From: an uncultured Verrucomicrobiales bacterium
GTDB lineage: Bacteria > Verrucomicrobiota > Verrucomicrobiia > Limisphaerales > UBA1100
Assembly (NCBI GenBank): GCA_913042895.1
Contig: CAJWMQ010000006.1
Location: forward strand, 1 to 42,679
Direction of reading: 5' to 3'
DNA: 42,679 nucleotides
Both the position numbers and the translations under genes were made by a program. Shown in pieces: positions 15,678 through 23,639 of this stretch. The notes under the pieces were generated by a model. It had not been told where the DNA came from, searched no databases, and was given only the letters and a program-made list of their open reading frames with translations. The stretch's first letter is position 1; each line of letters begins with the position of its first letter.

Positions 15678-16745
15678 CTAGGCCCAGGCGTAGTTCAGAA
15701 AACGCAGAAAATTCCGGTGCATCACACCGGCAATATCCGCCTCAGCATAGCCCCGTTCGGCCAACATTCCCGGAAGGCGTTGCAGATCGGCAATTGTATC
15801 CAGATCGCTCGGACTTTGCTCGCGCCCATAACCGCCATCCAGGTCCGTCCCAATACCGATATGCCGGGCATTCCCCGCCAGTTGGCAAATGTGATCCATG
15901 TGATCGAGCAGATGCTCGAGTTTCACACCGGATTCCCTCGGTGTTGTTAGACCGCGCTGCCAACCCGCCACCAACATCCAAGCATCCAACACGCCGCCAA
16001 TCACCGCCCCGCGCTCAATCAGACATCGGATTTGTTCATCGGAAAACTGCCGATCATCCGGCACTAGTGCGCGGCAGTTATTGTGACTCGCCCAAACCGG
16101 TCCTTGGAAAATATCCATCGCCTCCCAAAAGCTGTCATCACACAGATGTGTCGCATCCAGAATCATTCCAAGCCGATCCATCTCCTGCAACAGCTCCTTG
16201 CCGCGCGGCCCCAAACCGCCCGTGTGGACCGTACCTTGCGCGTAGGTGCCCGGCCCATAATGAGCTGGTCCGAGAGCACGCAAACCCTGTGCATAAGAAC
16301 GCTCCAAACGATTCGGGGTAATGATCGAATCCGCCCCCTCAAGACTAAGGATATATCCGATGGGTGCATAATCCGGCGGATCATCTGCCCATAATTTCGC
16401 ATGAGCGTTCAGTGCCTCCGCGTCTGTGATCTGCAACAGCTCACCTCGTTCCTCCATGGCGCGGTACCAGGACAATTGCCCCTGCGTCTGGGCCCAAGCT
16501 TGTTCCGGAGAATACCAACCCTGAAGATTATTGTTCGGCTTGACGTAACGGGCGATTTGGGTGGCGACACAGATGCCAATCCTCCCACGCCGCATATCCG
16601 GCAACGCCACGGTACCTTGTCCGCGATCCGGTTTATCGGTTTGGCCTTGTTCACGGTCACGAATTTCAGCAACCGACCGTGTCAAATCCCGGTTCCACTC
16701 CATGGCGTTCATGGAGAGATCCAAATGTGCATCCAGAATCCACAT
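15678..16745 (-). CDS. Membrane dipeptidase family (peptidase M19)
   Basis: This is a 355-residue amidohydrolase-fold metallopeptidase. The M19 metal ligands are all present: H7 and D9 (DAHLDL), E136 (SLEGAD), H200 (DATHL), H221 (ASHNN) and D300 (GTDLDG). R225 and D230 occupy the substrate-binding stretch HNNCRALVPDD. No signal peptide is visible, so unlike the mammalian renal enzyme this one is probably cytoplasmic. M19 enzymes cleave dipeptides and often accept a D-residue at the C-terminal position; some hydrolyse L-D or D-D dipeptides. The gene lies 3 bp after a D-amino-acid-type PLP enzyme gene and 16 bp before an esterase gene, which supports a role in freeing D-amino acids, though this is inferred. 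Confidence 0.92.
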   Translation of the reverse strand: MWILDAHLDLSMNAMEWNRDLTRSVAEIRDREQGQTDKPDRGQGTVALPDMRRGRIGICVATQIARYVKPNNNLQGWYSPEQAWAQTQGQLSWYRAMEERGELLQITDAEALNAHAKLWADDPPDYAPIGYILSLEGADSIITPNRLERSYAQGLRALGPAHYGPGTYAQGTVHTGGLGPRGKELLQEMDRLGMILDATHLCDDSFWEAMDIFQGPVWASHNNCRALVPDDRQFSDEQIRCLIERGAVIGGVLDAWMLVAGWQRGLTTPRESGVKLEHLLDHMDHICQLAGNARHIGIGTDLDGGYGREQSPSDLDTIADLQRLPGMLAERGYAEADIAGVMHRNFLRFLNYAWA

Positions 16746-16748
16746 TAT

Positions 16749-17858
16749 TTAAACCCCTAAACTCCGGCGCCGCGCCGCGATATCCCAAAGCCCCACCGCC
16801 TTACCCTCCTGCACTACCCACGCGTGATCGTGCAAGGCAACTGTCGGGCAAATGTGCGCCGGCACACCGTAACAACAATCACCCACCTCCAATCCCTCCA
16901 TCGAGTCGCCTTCTAACATCAAGTGCTCCTCACTATGCACAAGTGCCTCAGCGTTTTCGTGTCCAAAAAAACGAACACGCGGCAATGGTTTATCAGCCGC
17001 CACGGCCTTATGGCCCAGATCAAAACAGGCACGCTGCGTCCCCGGCCGACTAATCACGCGCGTGAGTAAAATCGCAGCATAATCGAACTCTAAATCCGGC
17101 AGACCATCGCCATATCCGAAATCCCACAAAGTCGGTGTGCCCGGACTACAATTCCGGTCTGCATGCGCCGCGTGAACAGGAAATGTCGGGGTGCCGCCGG
17201 CAACCAGCTCTGGGACACTCAATCCTTGGCCTTCTAACTGTTCCCGAAATTCCAATACGGGGACAAAATCTGCCTCACATTGAGCCGTGCGCTTGGCCAA
17301 ATCCGACTCATGGTTGTGCCCATCATAAGCATGCAATCCTCCAGCCTCCAAGCCGGGCGATCGGGAGATTGTCCGGTATAAATCCAGTGCCTCCGGTCCA
17401 GGAGCAATTCCGGTACGATGCATACCGCAATCCAAATCAAGGTACACTACCAACTTACGCGGGGCGTCTGAAAACAACCTACTGAGTGTGTTCACCCAAT
17501 TTACATCATCCACAATGGCCGCCCAGCGCACCTTGGGATAACGATCCATCAGGAACCGCAAGCGAGCGGCATTCGGCCCCACCGGTTGATGCGCGAGAAG
17601 AATATCCATCCCTCCGGAACCGGCGACCATTTCCGCCTCTGCAATGGTGGCGCATTTAAATTTATCAATCCCCAAGGATAGCTGCATCCCGATCAGTTCG
17701 GGTAACTTGTGGGTTTTCACATGCGGACGCAAGCGGGCTGGTGCCCCGGCGATTTCCACCATACCTTGAAGATTATGAAGAATCCGATTGGGATACACCA
17801 GTAATGCAGGCGAGGGGATTTCCGCCTCATTCGAAATGCGATACCAGTCATCGCCCAT
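16749..17858 (-). CDS. D-serine dehydratase / D-threonine aldolase-like PLP enzyme (DSD1 family)
   Basis: This is a 369-residue fold-type III PLP enzyme. It has an alanine-racemase-like N-terminal barrel with the PLP lysine K48 in RPHVKTHK, then GIDKFKCATIAEAEM, a DLDCGMHRTG strand and GGLHAYDGHNH. The C-terminal beta domain carries H335-x-C337 (VPAHICP), the metal-binding pair known from D-serine dehydratase and D-threonine aldolase. Enzymes of this family eliminate water from D-serine or 3-hydroxyaspartate, or cleave D-threonine to glycine and acetaldehyde. The RidA gene ending 2 bp upstream favours a dehydratase, because RidA removes the 2-aminoacrylate such enzymes release. ATG at 17858 is preferred over a TTG 6 nt upstream. 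The choice between dehydratase and aldolase is unresolved. Confidence 0.88.
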   Translation of the reverse strand: MGDDWYRISNEAEIPSPALLVYPNRILHNLQGMVEIAGAPARLRPHVKTHKLPELIGMQLSLGIDKFKCATIAEAEMVAGSGGMDILLAHQPVGPNAARLRFLMDRYPKVRWAAIVDDVNWVNTLSRLFSDAPRKLVVYLDLDCGMHRTGIAPGPEALDLYRTISRSPGLEAGGLHAYDGHNHESDLAKRTAQCEADFVPVLEFREQLEGQGLSVPELVAGGTPTFPVHAAHADRNCSPGTPTLWDFGYGDGLPDLEFDYAAILLTRVISRPGTQRACFDLGHKAVAADKPLPRVRFFGHENAEALVHSEEHLMLEGDSMEGLEVGDCCYGVPAHICPTVALHDHAWVVQEGKAVGLWDIAARRRSLGV

Positions 17859-17860
17859 CG

Positions 17861-18325
17861 TCAATCCGCCACTTCAAACACCGCCTCGATTTCAACCGCG
17901 ATATTGCCCGGCAACGATCCCATCCCAATGGCGCTTCGCGTACCCACGCCGTTTTCCGGGCCGAATACCTCGGCCATCAATTCGCTGTAGCCATTGATTA
18001 CTTGCGGGTGCTCTCCAAAATCCGCGGTAGCATTCACCATGCCGAAAGATTTCACTAAGCGTTTCACGCGATTCAAACTGCCCAGCCGCGCCTGTAATGT
18101 CGCCAAAATTGCCAGCCCAGTTTGCCGCGCCGCAGTCCGCCCCTCATCAACTCCCAATTCACCGCCTACTTTGCCCGTCAGATAGGTCTCATCCGGCAGC
18201 AATGGCCCATGACCGGACACATAGGCCAACCCGTCATGGATCAACAACGGCTGATATACCCCGCCCGGTTTGGGGGGTGGTGGCAACTCCAACCCGAGCG
18301 CTTCGATCTGTTCTTCAGCATTCAT
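17861..18325 (-). CDS. ridA: RidA-family enamine/imine deaminase
   Basis: This is a 154-residue RidA/YjgF family protein. Its core has YVSGHGPLLPD (family SGQ-x-P), an LTGKVGGELG strand, a long helix ARQTGLAILATLQARLGSL, the VNATADFGEHPQVINGYSEL segment, and the C-terminal GTRSAIGMGSLPGNIAVEIE with the conserved Arg and VEIEA. It belongs to the longer YjgF/UK114-like subgroup (about 150 residues). RidA hydrolyses reactive 2-aminoacrylate/imine intermediates. The only ATG that fits (18325) lies 6 nt from the 3' end of the tRNA-Leu gene, with no room for a ribosome binding site outside the tRNA. Upstream in-frame codons to 18361 belong to the tRNA. It is the first enzyme gene of a tightly packed four-gene operon. 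Confidence 0.9.
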   Translation of the reverse strand: MNAEEQIEALGLELPPPPKPGGVYQPLLIHDGLAYVSGHGPLLPDETYLTGKVGGELGVDEGRTAARQTGLAILATLQARLGSLNRVKRLVKSFGMVNATADFGEHPQVINGYSELMAEVFGPENGVGTRSAIGMGSLPGNIAVEIEAVFEVAD

Positions 18326-18331
18326 GAAAAA

Positions 18332-18420
18332 TGGTACCGGCGGCCGGAGTCGAACCGGCACGGCTTTTAAAGGCCGGGGGATTTTAAGTCCCCTGTGTCT
18401 ACCAATTCCACCACACCGGC
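18332..18420 (-). tRNA. tRNA-Leu (anticodon TAA)
   Basis: This is an 89-nt class II tRNA on the minus strand: acceptor GCCGGTG/CGCCGGT, anticodon stem GGGGA/TCCCC with loop CTTAAAA giving anticodon TAA, a long variable arm (about CGGCCTTTAAAAGCCG), T arm with GGTTCGACTC, discriminator A and encoded CCA (18332-18334). Its 3' end is followed by TTTTTC and then the ridA start codon. Confidence 0.96.
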
Positions 18421-18442
18421 ATGCGTTTGATTCAGATTCGCC

Positions 18443-18730
18443 TTAGCGCTTGGCTTGACGGATGTTAATGCAATCGCCCACCGCCTCGGATTCCTCCAGC
18501 CCGTGCTCTAAGGACTCAGACAAGGAGCAGTCATGCTTAACAGCGTATTTCTGCAATGCCAACCACGTCACTGGGCGCAAGGTGATGTCAAGATTCACGG
18601 TCACTGTGTCCTCGCCCATCTTCTCCAGCACGGCAAGCTCATCGCTGGAGAGCCGGGCATTAGTGGGGCGTTGGGAGGTGGACGGCGGTTGGGAGGTGGT
18701 TTTTTCCTCGCTGGAATGAGCAATCGTCAT
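18443..18730 (-). CDS. Small protein, possible ribbon-helix-helix regulator
   Basis: This is a 95-residue protein. The first third is polar and low-complexity (Ser/Thr/Gln/Pro-rich). The rest, DTVTVNLDITLRPVTWLALQ followed by KYAVKHDCSLSESLEHGLEE, resembles a ribbon-helix-helix DNA-binding unit: one strand, a helix, a turn, a second helix. No toxin gene is next to it, so it is not an evident antitoxin. It lies between the LamG-like operon and the tRNA-Leu/ridA operon on the same strand, and its ATG follows a hairpin-forming leader (18745-18773). It could be an autoregulated transcription factor for the genes downstream. Both identity and expression are uncertain. Confidence 0.5.
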   Translation of the reverse strand: MTIAHSSEEKTTSQPPSTSQRPTNARLSSDELAVLEKMGEDTVTVNLDITLRPVTWLALQKYAVKHDCSLSESLEHGLEESEAVGDCINIRQAKR

Positions 18731-18744
18731 GGTGGGTACGGTTC

Positions 18745-18773
18745 GGAGTCACCGTAACCTGTAGGTCGACTCC
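18745..18773. repeat. Inverted repeat upstream of the small RHH-like gene
   Basis: GGAGTC (18745-18750) pairs with GACTCC (18768-18773), and between them ACCT/AGGT (18757-18760 with 18763-18766) forms a second nested stem. It starts 15 bp before the 18730 ATG. No T-tract follows on either strand, so it is more likely an operator or mRNA leader hairpin than a terminator. Confidence 0.4.
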
Positions 18774-18842
18774 CTCAAGGCCCAGTTATTGGAGATTTGT
18801 TCGCGGGCTATTCACGCCGCAGCAACTGCAGCCATCATCGGC

Positions 18843-20396
18843 CTAGAAGTCATCAAACGGATCTGCGCTGCCGGACCCTTCCTTTTTGGTCAGGTTAAAC
18901 TCCAGCATCGAGAAGGCGTCGGGCTGAAATTCCACCCGGCCCAAAACCGTACTTAAGCCGGTGACTCGATCTGCGCCCCAGTTTTCGAGCAGGAAGGTAA
19001 ACTGGCCACCGTTGGAGAATGTGACCCGCACATCGCCCAAGCCAAGCTTGGGCTTCTCCAGTTCCGCGTCGGCGAGATTGATGCGCGCCACCGTGTCGAG
19101 TGTCATCTCTAAAGGCTCTGGCGAAAACGCTGCCTTAAACCGAACTTTACCATCCAAAATCCCAAGTAACTCGCCGGATAAACTGCCCGCGCTGCTCATC
19201 ACCAGCAAATCCTTCCCCTCCTTTTTTGATCCTTCCCCGGAAGGCAGCTTCCCATCCCATTGGCTCACACGGATGTTACTGACCTTGACGTATGTATTTT
19301 GCAGCAACACAAAATTCACATTCCCACCCTTGCCGGCAAACCCGGCGTTATCCTCCCATTCCTTCACCACGCGGTTATTCAACACCAGCGCAATGGTGCC
19401 TTCTTCCTTGTTGATACGCACGGAAATGCGCGCTTTGGTTTTTCCCCGCAAATCCTGAAAACTGGCCCGGCCCAGATTGTTCTGCACGTTGTTGGCCATG
19501 CGCATCAGATAACAATCATTGGGGCTGAACCCAACCATGTAGGAATTACCCGAGTAGGCATCGAACTTATCAGCGAAAACACTGATACCCAGATTGAAAT
19601 TACCACGCCAATTTAGATCAAACTCCACGTTTACCTTGTCCGTCAGCTTCATCTCTCGTCCGATCAGCGAACTGGACCGCGTGGCCACAAATGACTCGTT
19701 GCTGTATTGCCATTGCTGAGTCGCCCCGCCGGCACCAGGCAAACCTGCGCCAGGCAAGGGAACAGGCTGCCTTAAACCTTTTACGGGCCCGTTTAAGAAA
19801 CGTCCCCCGCCTGGCACCACGGGTACTTGTACATTCCTAATACCTACCCCCTGACTCTTCCAACCCTCCATACCCGTGGGTCCTTCATAAATCACCCCTG
19901 CCTCCGCAGTCGCCGGCCGAATGGCCAGAATTTTTTCACGGGGAATTCGCAAAGTGCTGCGGCTATACCACGCCTTCAGAATTAAATGCCGATTGTTCAT
20001 CTCCAGCAATTCACCGCTTAATTCCTCGCCGGTCACCAATTCCACTCTTGTATTACCACTGGGAGCACCCGAGTAAGGTCGCGGGAAAAGCCGGATCTTA
20101 CTAAGGCTATCGGTCATGAATTCGATGTCAGTTTTCACGGCTGAATGCCGCCACTTAGCACCGCCTTCGGAATCAAACCCCACAAAAGTTCCTTTGAGCA
20201 CATCGCCATCCAGCAACTCAATCACCTGCTGCTTTTGCTCATACGTAATCCCGCCGCCATCCGGCCCGGGCACAATGATGCCGGGACGATTAGTGGATAC
20301 CGAGGGCGTACGCACCGGCTTGATCACGATTTCGGCGAAAGTCGAAAGGCCAGTGCCGCAAAGCGCCGCCACGAACATGAGCTTAACATTTGTCAT
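18843..20396 (-). CDS. Secreted LamG-like protein with flanking beta-repeat modules (paralog 1)
   Basis: This is a 517-residue exported protein (signal peptide ending about TFA20-21) of unrecognised function. Two beta-rich modules come first (about 58-104, LLDGDVLKGTFVGFDSEG; and 117-160, LVTGEELSGELLEMNNRHLI). A concanavalin/LamG-like domain follows (about 225-382) with FNLGISVFADKFDAYSGNSY, LVLNNRVVKEWED and VKVSNIRVSQWDG. Two more modules come after it (398-442 and 457-500), then an acidic tail ending DPFDDF. It is homologous along its whole length to the product of the preceding gene, with which it overlaps by ATGA (20393-20396). It is the last gene of the MoxR operon. It likely binds a polymer or partner protein outside the inner membrane, but no catalytic residues are apparent. 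Confidence 0.8.
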   Translation of the reverse strand: MTNVKLMFVAALCGTGLSTFAEIVIKPVRTPSVSTNRPGIIVPGPDGGGITYEQKQQVIELLDGDVLKGTFVGFDSEGGAKWRHSAVKTDIEFMTDSLSKIRLFPRPYSGAPSGNTRVELVTGEELSGELLEMNNRHLILKAWYSRSTLRIPREKILAIRPATAEAGVIYEGPTGMEGWKSQGVGIRNVQVPVVPGGGRFLNGPVKGLRQPVPLPGAGLPGAGGATQQWQYSNESFVATRSSSLIGREMKLTDKVNVEFDLNWRGNFNLGISVFADKFDAYSGNSYMVGFSPNDCYLMRMANNVQNNLGRASFQDLRGKTKARISVRINKEEGTIALVLNNRVVKEWEDNAGFAGKGGNVNFVLLQNTYVKVSNIRVSQWDGKLPSGEGSKKEGKDLLVMSSAGSLSGELLGILDGKVRFKAAFSPEPLEMTLDTVARINLADAELEKPKLGLGDVRVTFSNGGQFTFLLENWGADRVTGLSTVLGRVEFQPDAFSMLEFNLTKKEGSGSADPFDDF

Positions 20397-21976
20397 TGAT
20401 CGAACAAGCCAGCACCTTGCCGCTGTCTTGGTTGGTCGAGGTTGAATTTAAGTGATTCGAAAACGGCGGGATCCACCAACATATCTCCCATAAATTGATG
20501 GCGCACTTTAACCTCCTGCTGTTCCCAACCGAGGAATTCCAATGTCAAATTCCCATCACCCATCAGATTCGTTGAAACAGCCTTCGGCGTACTAATCAAT
20601 TCTTGAGCGGGATTGATCACAGCCATTTTTTCGACTGTGTCCATCGGTACAGGCACCTCGCCAAAATTGGTTTTGAACACCAGCTTGCCGTCTTCCAACC
20701 TCATAATTCGCCCCGAAAAACCGTCACCGTTGCTGAATCGCACGTAATCTTCCTTGCCGTTCCCCAATTCTTGCTTATCACCGTTTAACAAGGTGCCATC
20801 CCATTCACGAATACGAATGCGGCTGACCCGCATGGCGCTATTGTTGCGTGAGGTAAACAACACTCCGCTGCCCTTCCCGGCAAAGGCACCACGCCCATCC
20901 TCCCATTTGTTCACCAAGCGATCATTGATCAATAAAGACAAAGTTTTGGCCGCCTTATCAACCAACAATGTGATCCGACACTCGGTCTTTCCGGATAGCT
21001 GGGACTGTGCGTTGCCAAGGTTGGAAGTGCTACCATTTTGAATGCGATAAAGGTAAGCATTGTTTTGATCCAGACGAAGGCTGTAACTGTTACCTGAATA
21101 TTCGTTTTTGATCTGATCAGCGAAAATATTAATACCCAGATTGAAGTAGCCCAGATATTGGAAATCAAATTCCAAAGCGCACCGATCGGGCAGCTCCAGA
21201 TCTTTTCGGCCGAGGATCGGGCCACTGGTCATGCTCGTAAAGCCCTTGTTTGCAAACCGCCACAACGGTGTCTTCTTCACGCCTCCTTGCCCTCCCGGCG
21301 CACGCCGGCCAATCACCTCTAGGGCCCGTTCCTGCGCCGGCACAGCCCCTTGTGCCTGCAGTTCGACTGCGTTGAATGGCTTAAGAGCTACCCCAGTATT
21401 TCGGTTGCCAGTCAACCAACCATCAGGACTCTGTTCCGGCCCTTCATAAACGACCCGCGCCATTGTGCGCCGGGGCTCCACGAGTTGAATAGCTCGTCTG
21501 GGAATGGATAATTCACCGGCATACCAAGTCTCTAAGACGAGCGCTTGCTCGTTGAACGATTTGAGAGTGCCGATAACATTTTCGCCGGTAACCAGAGTTA
21601 CCCGACAATCGGCTGCCTTATGTGGCAGGGCTTCCTGTTTGACGCGAACAGAATCCACAGCCTCCGCATCCACCGATACGGGGGCGCCAAAAGCCGAATG
21701 CGCCCAACGAACACGTCCTTCATCAAAGCCGAGGAATTTACCATCCAATGAACCGCCGCCCAATAGTTTCAGGCGATCCTCTTGATCAGATTGTTTCTTT
21801 TGTGTTTCAGGCGCAACCCGCCGCGTCACTTGAGCGGCGTCAGTGGAGCGAACGGGCTTAAGATCGCTCAGACCCACAGTCGGGCCCTGTTGCGGCGGCG
21901 TGGGATTAGGATCATCCTGAGCGCCCGCGGCAATAATCAGACCGCCGAGAACGGTTCCAATAATTTTAACGTTCAT
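20393..21976 (-). CDS. Secreted LamG-like protein with flanking beta-repeat modules (paralog 2)
   Basis: This is a 527-residue exported protein (signal peptide MNVKIIGTVLGGLIIAAGA). The architecture is the same as its downstream paralog: N-terminal modules LLGGGSLDGKFLGFDEGRVR and LVTGENVIGTLKSFNEQALV, a VVYEGPEQ linker, a LamG-like domain with FNLGINIFADQIKNEYSGNS, LLINDRLVNKWEDG and MRVSRIRIREWDG, and C-terminal modules beginning FSNGDGFSGRIMRLEDGKLV and LTLEFLGWEQQEVKVRHQFM. Shared landmarks but divergent linkers indicate an old tandem duplication, so both copies are probably retained for distinct ligands or as a heteromer. Its start overlaps the toroid gene by 11 bp. Function unknown. Confidence 0.8.
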   Translation of the reverse strand: MNVKIIGTVLGGLIIAAGAQDDPNPTPPQQGPTVGLSDLKPVRSTDAAQVTRRVAPETQKKQSDQEDRLKLLGGGSLDGKFLGFDEGRVRWAHSAFGAPVSVDAEAVDSVRVKQEALPHKAADCRVTLVTGENVIGTLKSFNEQALVLETWYAGELSIPRRAIQLVEPRRTMARVVYEGPEQSPDGWLTGNRNTGVALKPFNAVELQAQGAVPAQERALEVIGRRAPGGQGGVKKTPLWRFANKGFTSMTSGPILGRKDLELPDRCALEFDFQYLGYFNLGINIFADQIKNEYSGNSYSLRLDQNNAYLYRIQNGSTSNLGNAQSQLSGKTECRITLLVDKAAKTLSLLINDRLVNKWEDGRGAFAGKGSGVLFTSRNNSAMRVSRIRIREWDGTLLNGDKQELGNGKEDYVRFSNGDGFSGRIMRLEDGKLVFKTNFGEVPVPMDTVEKMAVINPAQELISTPKAVSTNLMGDGNLTLEFLGWEQQEVKVRHQFMGDMLVDPAVFESLKFNLDQPRQRQGAGLFDQ

Positions 21977-22976
21977 AGATCGGAAGATACCGGTAATTCA
22001 GTGCCAAAGACAACAACGACGCCGACGTGGCGAAACTACCGCCAAAGTTTCCAGTCCAACCACCATTCTCCTGTTGACTGGCCATCATACGTTTGATGTT
22101 CGCCGCATTCCATTCCTCCCACAGCTTGGGCGAGGCGTGAAAATAGGTTTGGGAGGCGTAATACAGAAAGTAATGGTAGTAATGATCGTAGCCGCCGTTG
22201 GGCCCAGTTTGAACAAGGTAATCCATCGCCGACTTGAACCGGTTACTCTCTTTCTTTTTAGCCAGAGCAAAACACAGGGCGCCGATCGCCGTCCGCGGTC
22301 CGTTCGATCCACCGGCACTGGTGTAACCAAACCCTCCGTCAGTGGATTGGCAGGCGATGTAAAAACGAAGCGCTTTATCAATGGATTCCTGCGGCACCCC
22401 TAGGCCGGCATTACGAGCAGCCATCAAAGCCACGAAATTTGCGCCGCTGGCGGTAGTATCCGCATCAGTGCTCTCCGGTGAATAACGCCACCCACCAGGG
22501 CGACTACGCTTCTGCGCGTTCAGGATCAACTCGGTTGCCTTTTTCAGGGCTGGACCTAAGCGCTTGTCATTCACCTGCCCGTAGGCTTCTGCCAAGGCTA
22601 AGGCAGCAAATCCATGGTTATACATGGAACTGCCAATGTAACCAGTGGAACTGTTTTGGTTTTTAATTATGAGGTTCAATCCGCGTCGGATAACCAAGGC
22701 GTACGGGCCTCGATTTGGGTCATCACCGTGTGCCATCATGGCCACGATTGCCAACCCCACCACGCCCGGTTGCGAGCCGTAACTATCGCTCCGGCCGGGC
22801 GTAGAAAACGCACCGTCCTCCTTTTGATGATCGCGCAGGAAATTCAAGCCCTTCACATACATTCGATCCACTTCGACAGGAATCAATTGTGTTGGACCCT
22901 CAAAGATCCCCTGCGCCCTTACTGGTTGTGACGGAAACAGACCGACCAACAAAAGAATGGAGGCAAACCGAATCAC
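21966..22976 (-). CDS. Secreted alpha/alpha-toroid protein (prenyltransferase/squalene-oxidase repeats)
   Basis: This is a 336-residue protein with a signal peptide (cut near VRA21) and about six toroid repeats of the form helix, Q/N-x-x-x-G-G/A-F/W/Y: FLRDHQKEDGAFS (47-59), IIKNQNSSTGYIG, ILNAQKRSRPGGWRYS, FYIACQSTDGGFGY (205-218), LVQTGPNGGYD and MMASQQENGGWTG (297-309). It lacks the DxDD and zinc-ligand motifs of squalene cyclases and prenyltransferases and any C-x-E-Q thioester. A binding or structural role outside the cytoplasm is therefore more likely than catalysis. The same fold forms the thioester domain of alpha-2-macroglobulins, one of which is encoded divergently from this operon. 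Tightly packed: 1 bp after the preceding gene and overlapping the next. Confidence 0.85.
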   Translation of the reverse strand: MIRFASILLLVGLFPSQPVRAQGIFEGPTQLIPVEVDRMYVKGLNFLRDHQKEDGAFSTPGRSDSYGSQPGVVGLAIVAMMAHGDDPNRGPYALVIRRGLNLIIKNQNSSTGYIGSSMYNHGFAALALAEAYGQVNDKRLGPALKKATELILNAQKRSRPGGWRYSPESTDADTTASGANFVALMAARNAGLGVPQESIDKALRFYIACQSTDGGFGYTSAGGSNGPRTAIGALCFALAKKKESNRFKSAMDYLVQTGPNGGYDHYYHYFLYYASQTYFHASPKLWEEWNAANIKRMMASQQENGGWTGNFGGSFATSASLLSLALNYRYLPIYER

Positions 22977-22977
22977 G

Positions 22978-23625
22978 CTATTTATTCTTCCTCAACTCGT
23001 CCACGCCCTTGAAAAAGCCCTTAAGTTGCCCTTGGAATTCCTTGGGCAACTGGGCATTGCGACCAGCAAGCTTTTGGATCTTGTTGTCCGGATTCACTCC
23101 GTCCCCAGACACATTGCCAGGGGTTGCTTCATTCGGCTTCTTAGTATCGCCACCGGCCGAGCTCATGCCGGGAGTATTTCCCTGCCCTTGTCCGGGTTCG
23201 TCGCCGGGCTTCATCCCCATCATCTGCATCATCATCATAAGCATTTGGAGTTGTTCCTCGCTCATTTGACCGCTGGATTGGCATTGCTGGCATTGCTTCA
23301 TGAGCGAAGCAATCTCCTGCTCGATCATGTGAATGGCATCGGTCTCAGAATTCGCGGCTTGTTGGAGCGACTTTGAGGCCTTGGATTTTGTCTTGGGCGC
23401 ATTGCGCTCAAGCAGCCACCCGGCCACCAGCACACGGGCTTCCAATGAGCCAAGCTTTGCGGCGGCGCGGCCAAGATCAATGGCCTCAGCTTCCTCGCCG
23501 ATCTGGTGTTTAGTCTGGGCGCGCTCCAGCAGTTTCTTTGCCTCGATCAGTTTAGGGTTCTCCTCGGCCACTATCGGCAAGGCGAAGCCCACTAGCGCGG
23601 TCAGGGCGATCAGTCTTTGTTTCAT
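22978..23625 (-). CDS. Secreted Met/Gln-rich protein of unknown function
   Basis: This is a 215-residue protein with a signal peptide (MKQRLIALTALVGFALPIVA) and a helical, TPR-like N-terminal part (LIEAKKLLERAQTKHQIGEE, then AAKLGSLEARVLVAGWLL). A C-Q-Q-C pair is followed by a striking Met run, LQMLMMMMQMMGM, at about 126-138. A disordered Gly/Pro/Asn-rich segment follows, and the end is helical (KEFQGQLKGFFKGVDELRK). Small disordered proteins with Met/Gln stretches are regularly found beside DUF4175 proteins in PVC genomes, but no function is assigned. The CxxC plus Met cluster could bind copper or form a disulfide, which is speculation. It lies 14 bp after the DUF4175 gene and 1 bp before the toroid gene. 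Confidence 0.72.
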   Translation of the reverse strand: MKQRLIALTALVGFALPIVAEENPKLIEAKKLLERAQTKHQIGEEAEAIDLGRAAAKLGSLEARVLVAGWLLERNAPKTKSKASKSLQQAANSETDAIHMIEQEIASLMKQCQQCQSSGQMSEEQLQMLMMMMQMMGMKPGDEPGQGQGNTPGMSSAGGDTKKPNEATPGNVSGDGVNPDNKIQKLAGRNAQLPKEFQGQLKGFFKGVDELRKNK

Positions 23626-23639
23626 AATTCAGGTTTCGA

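Noticed and set aside
15674-16321. Plus-strand open frame over the M19 dipeptidase gene
   Set aside because: Antisense to a gene with all metal ligands intact; product is Pro/Arg-rich and unlike any family.
16749-17864. TTG start for the D-serine dehydratase-like gene giving an ATGA-style overlap
   Set aside because: An ATG two codons downstream gives the same family start and a normal 2-bp gap after ridA.
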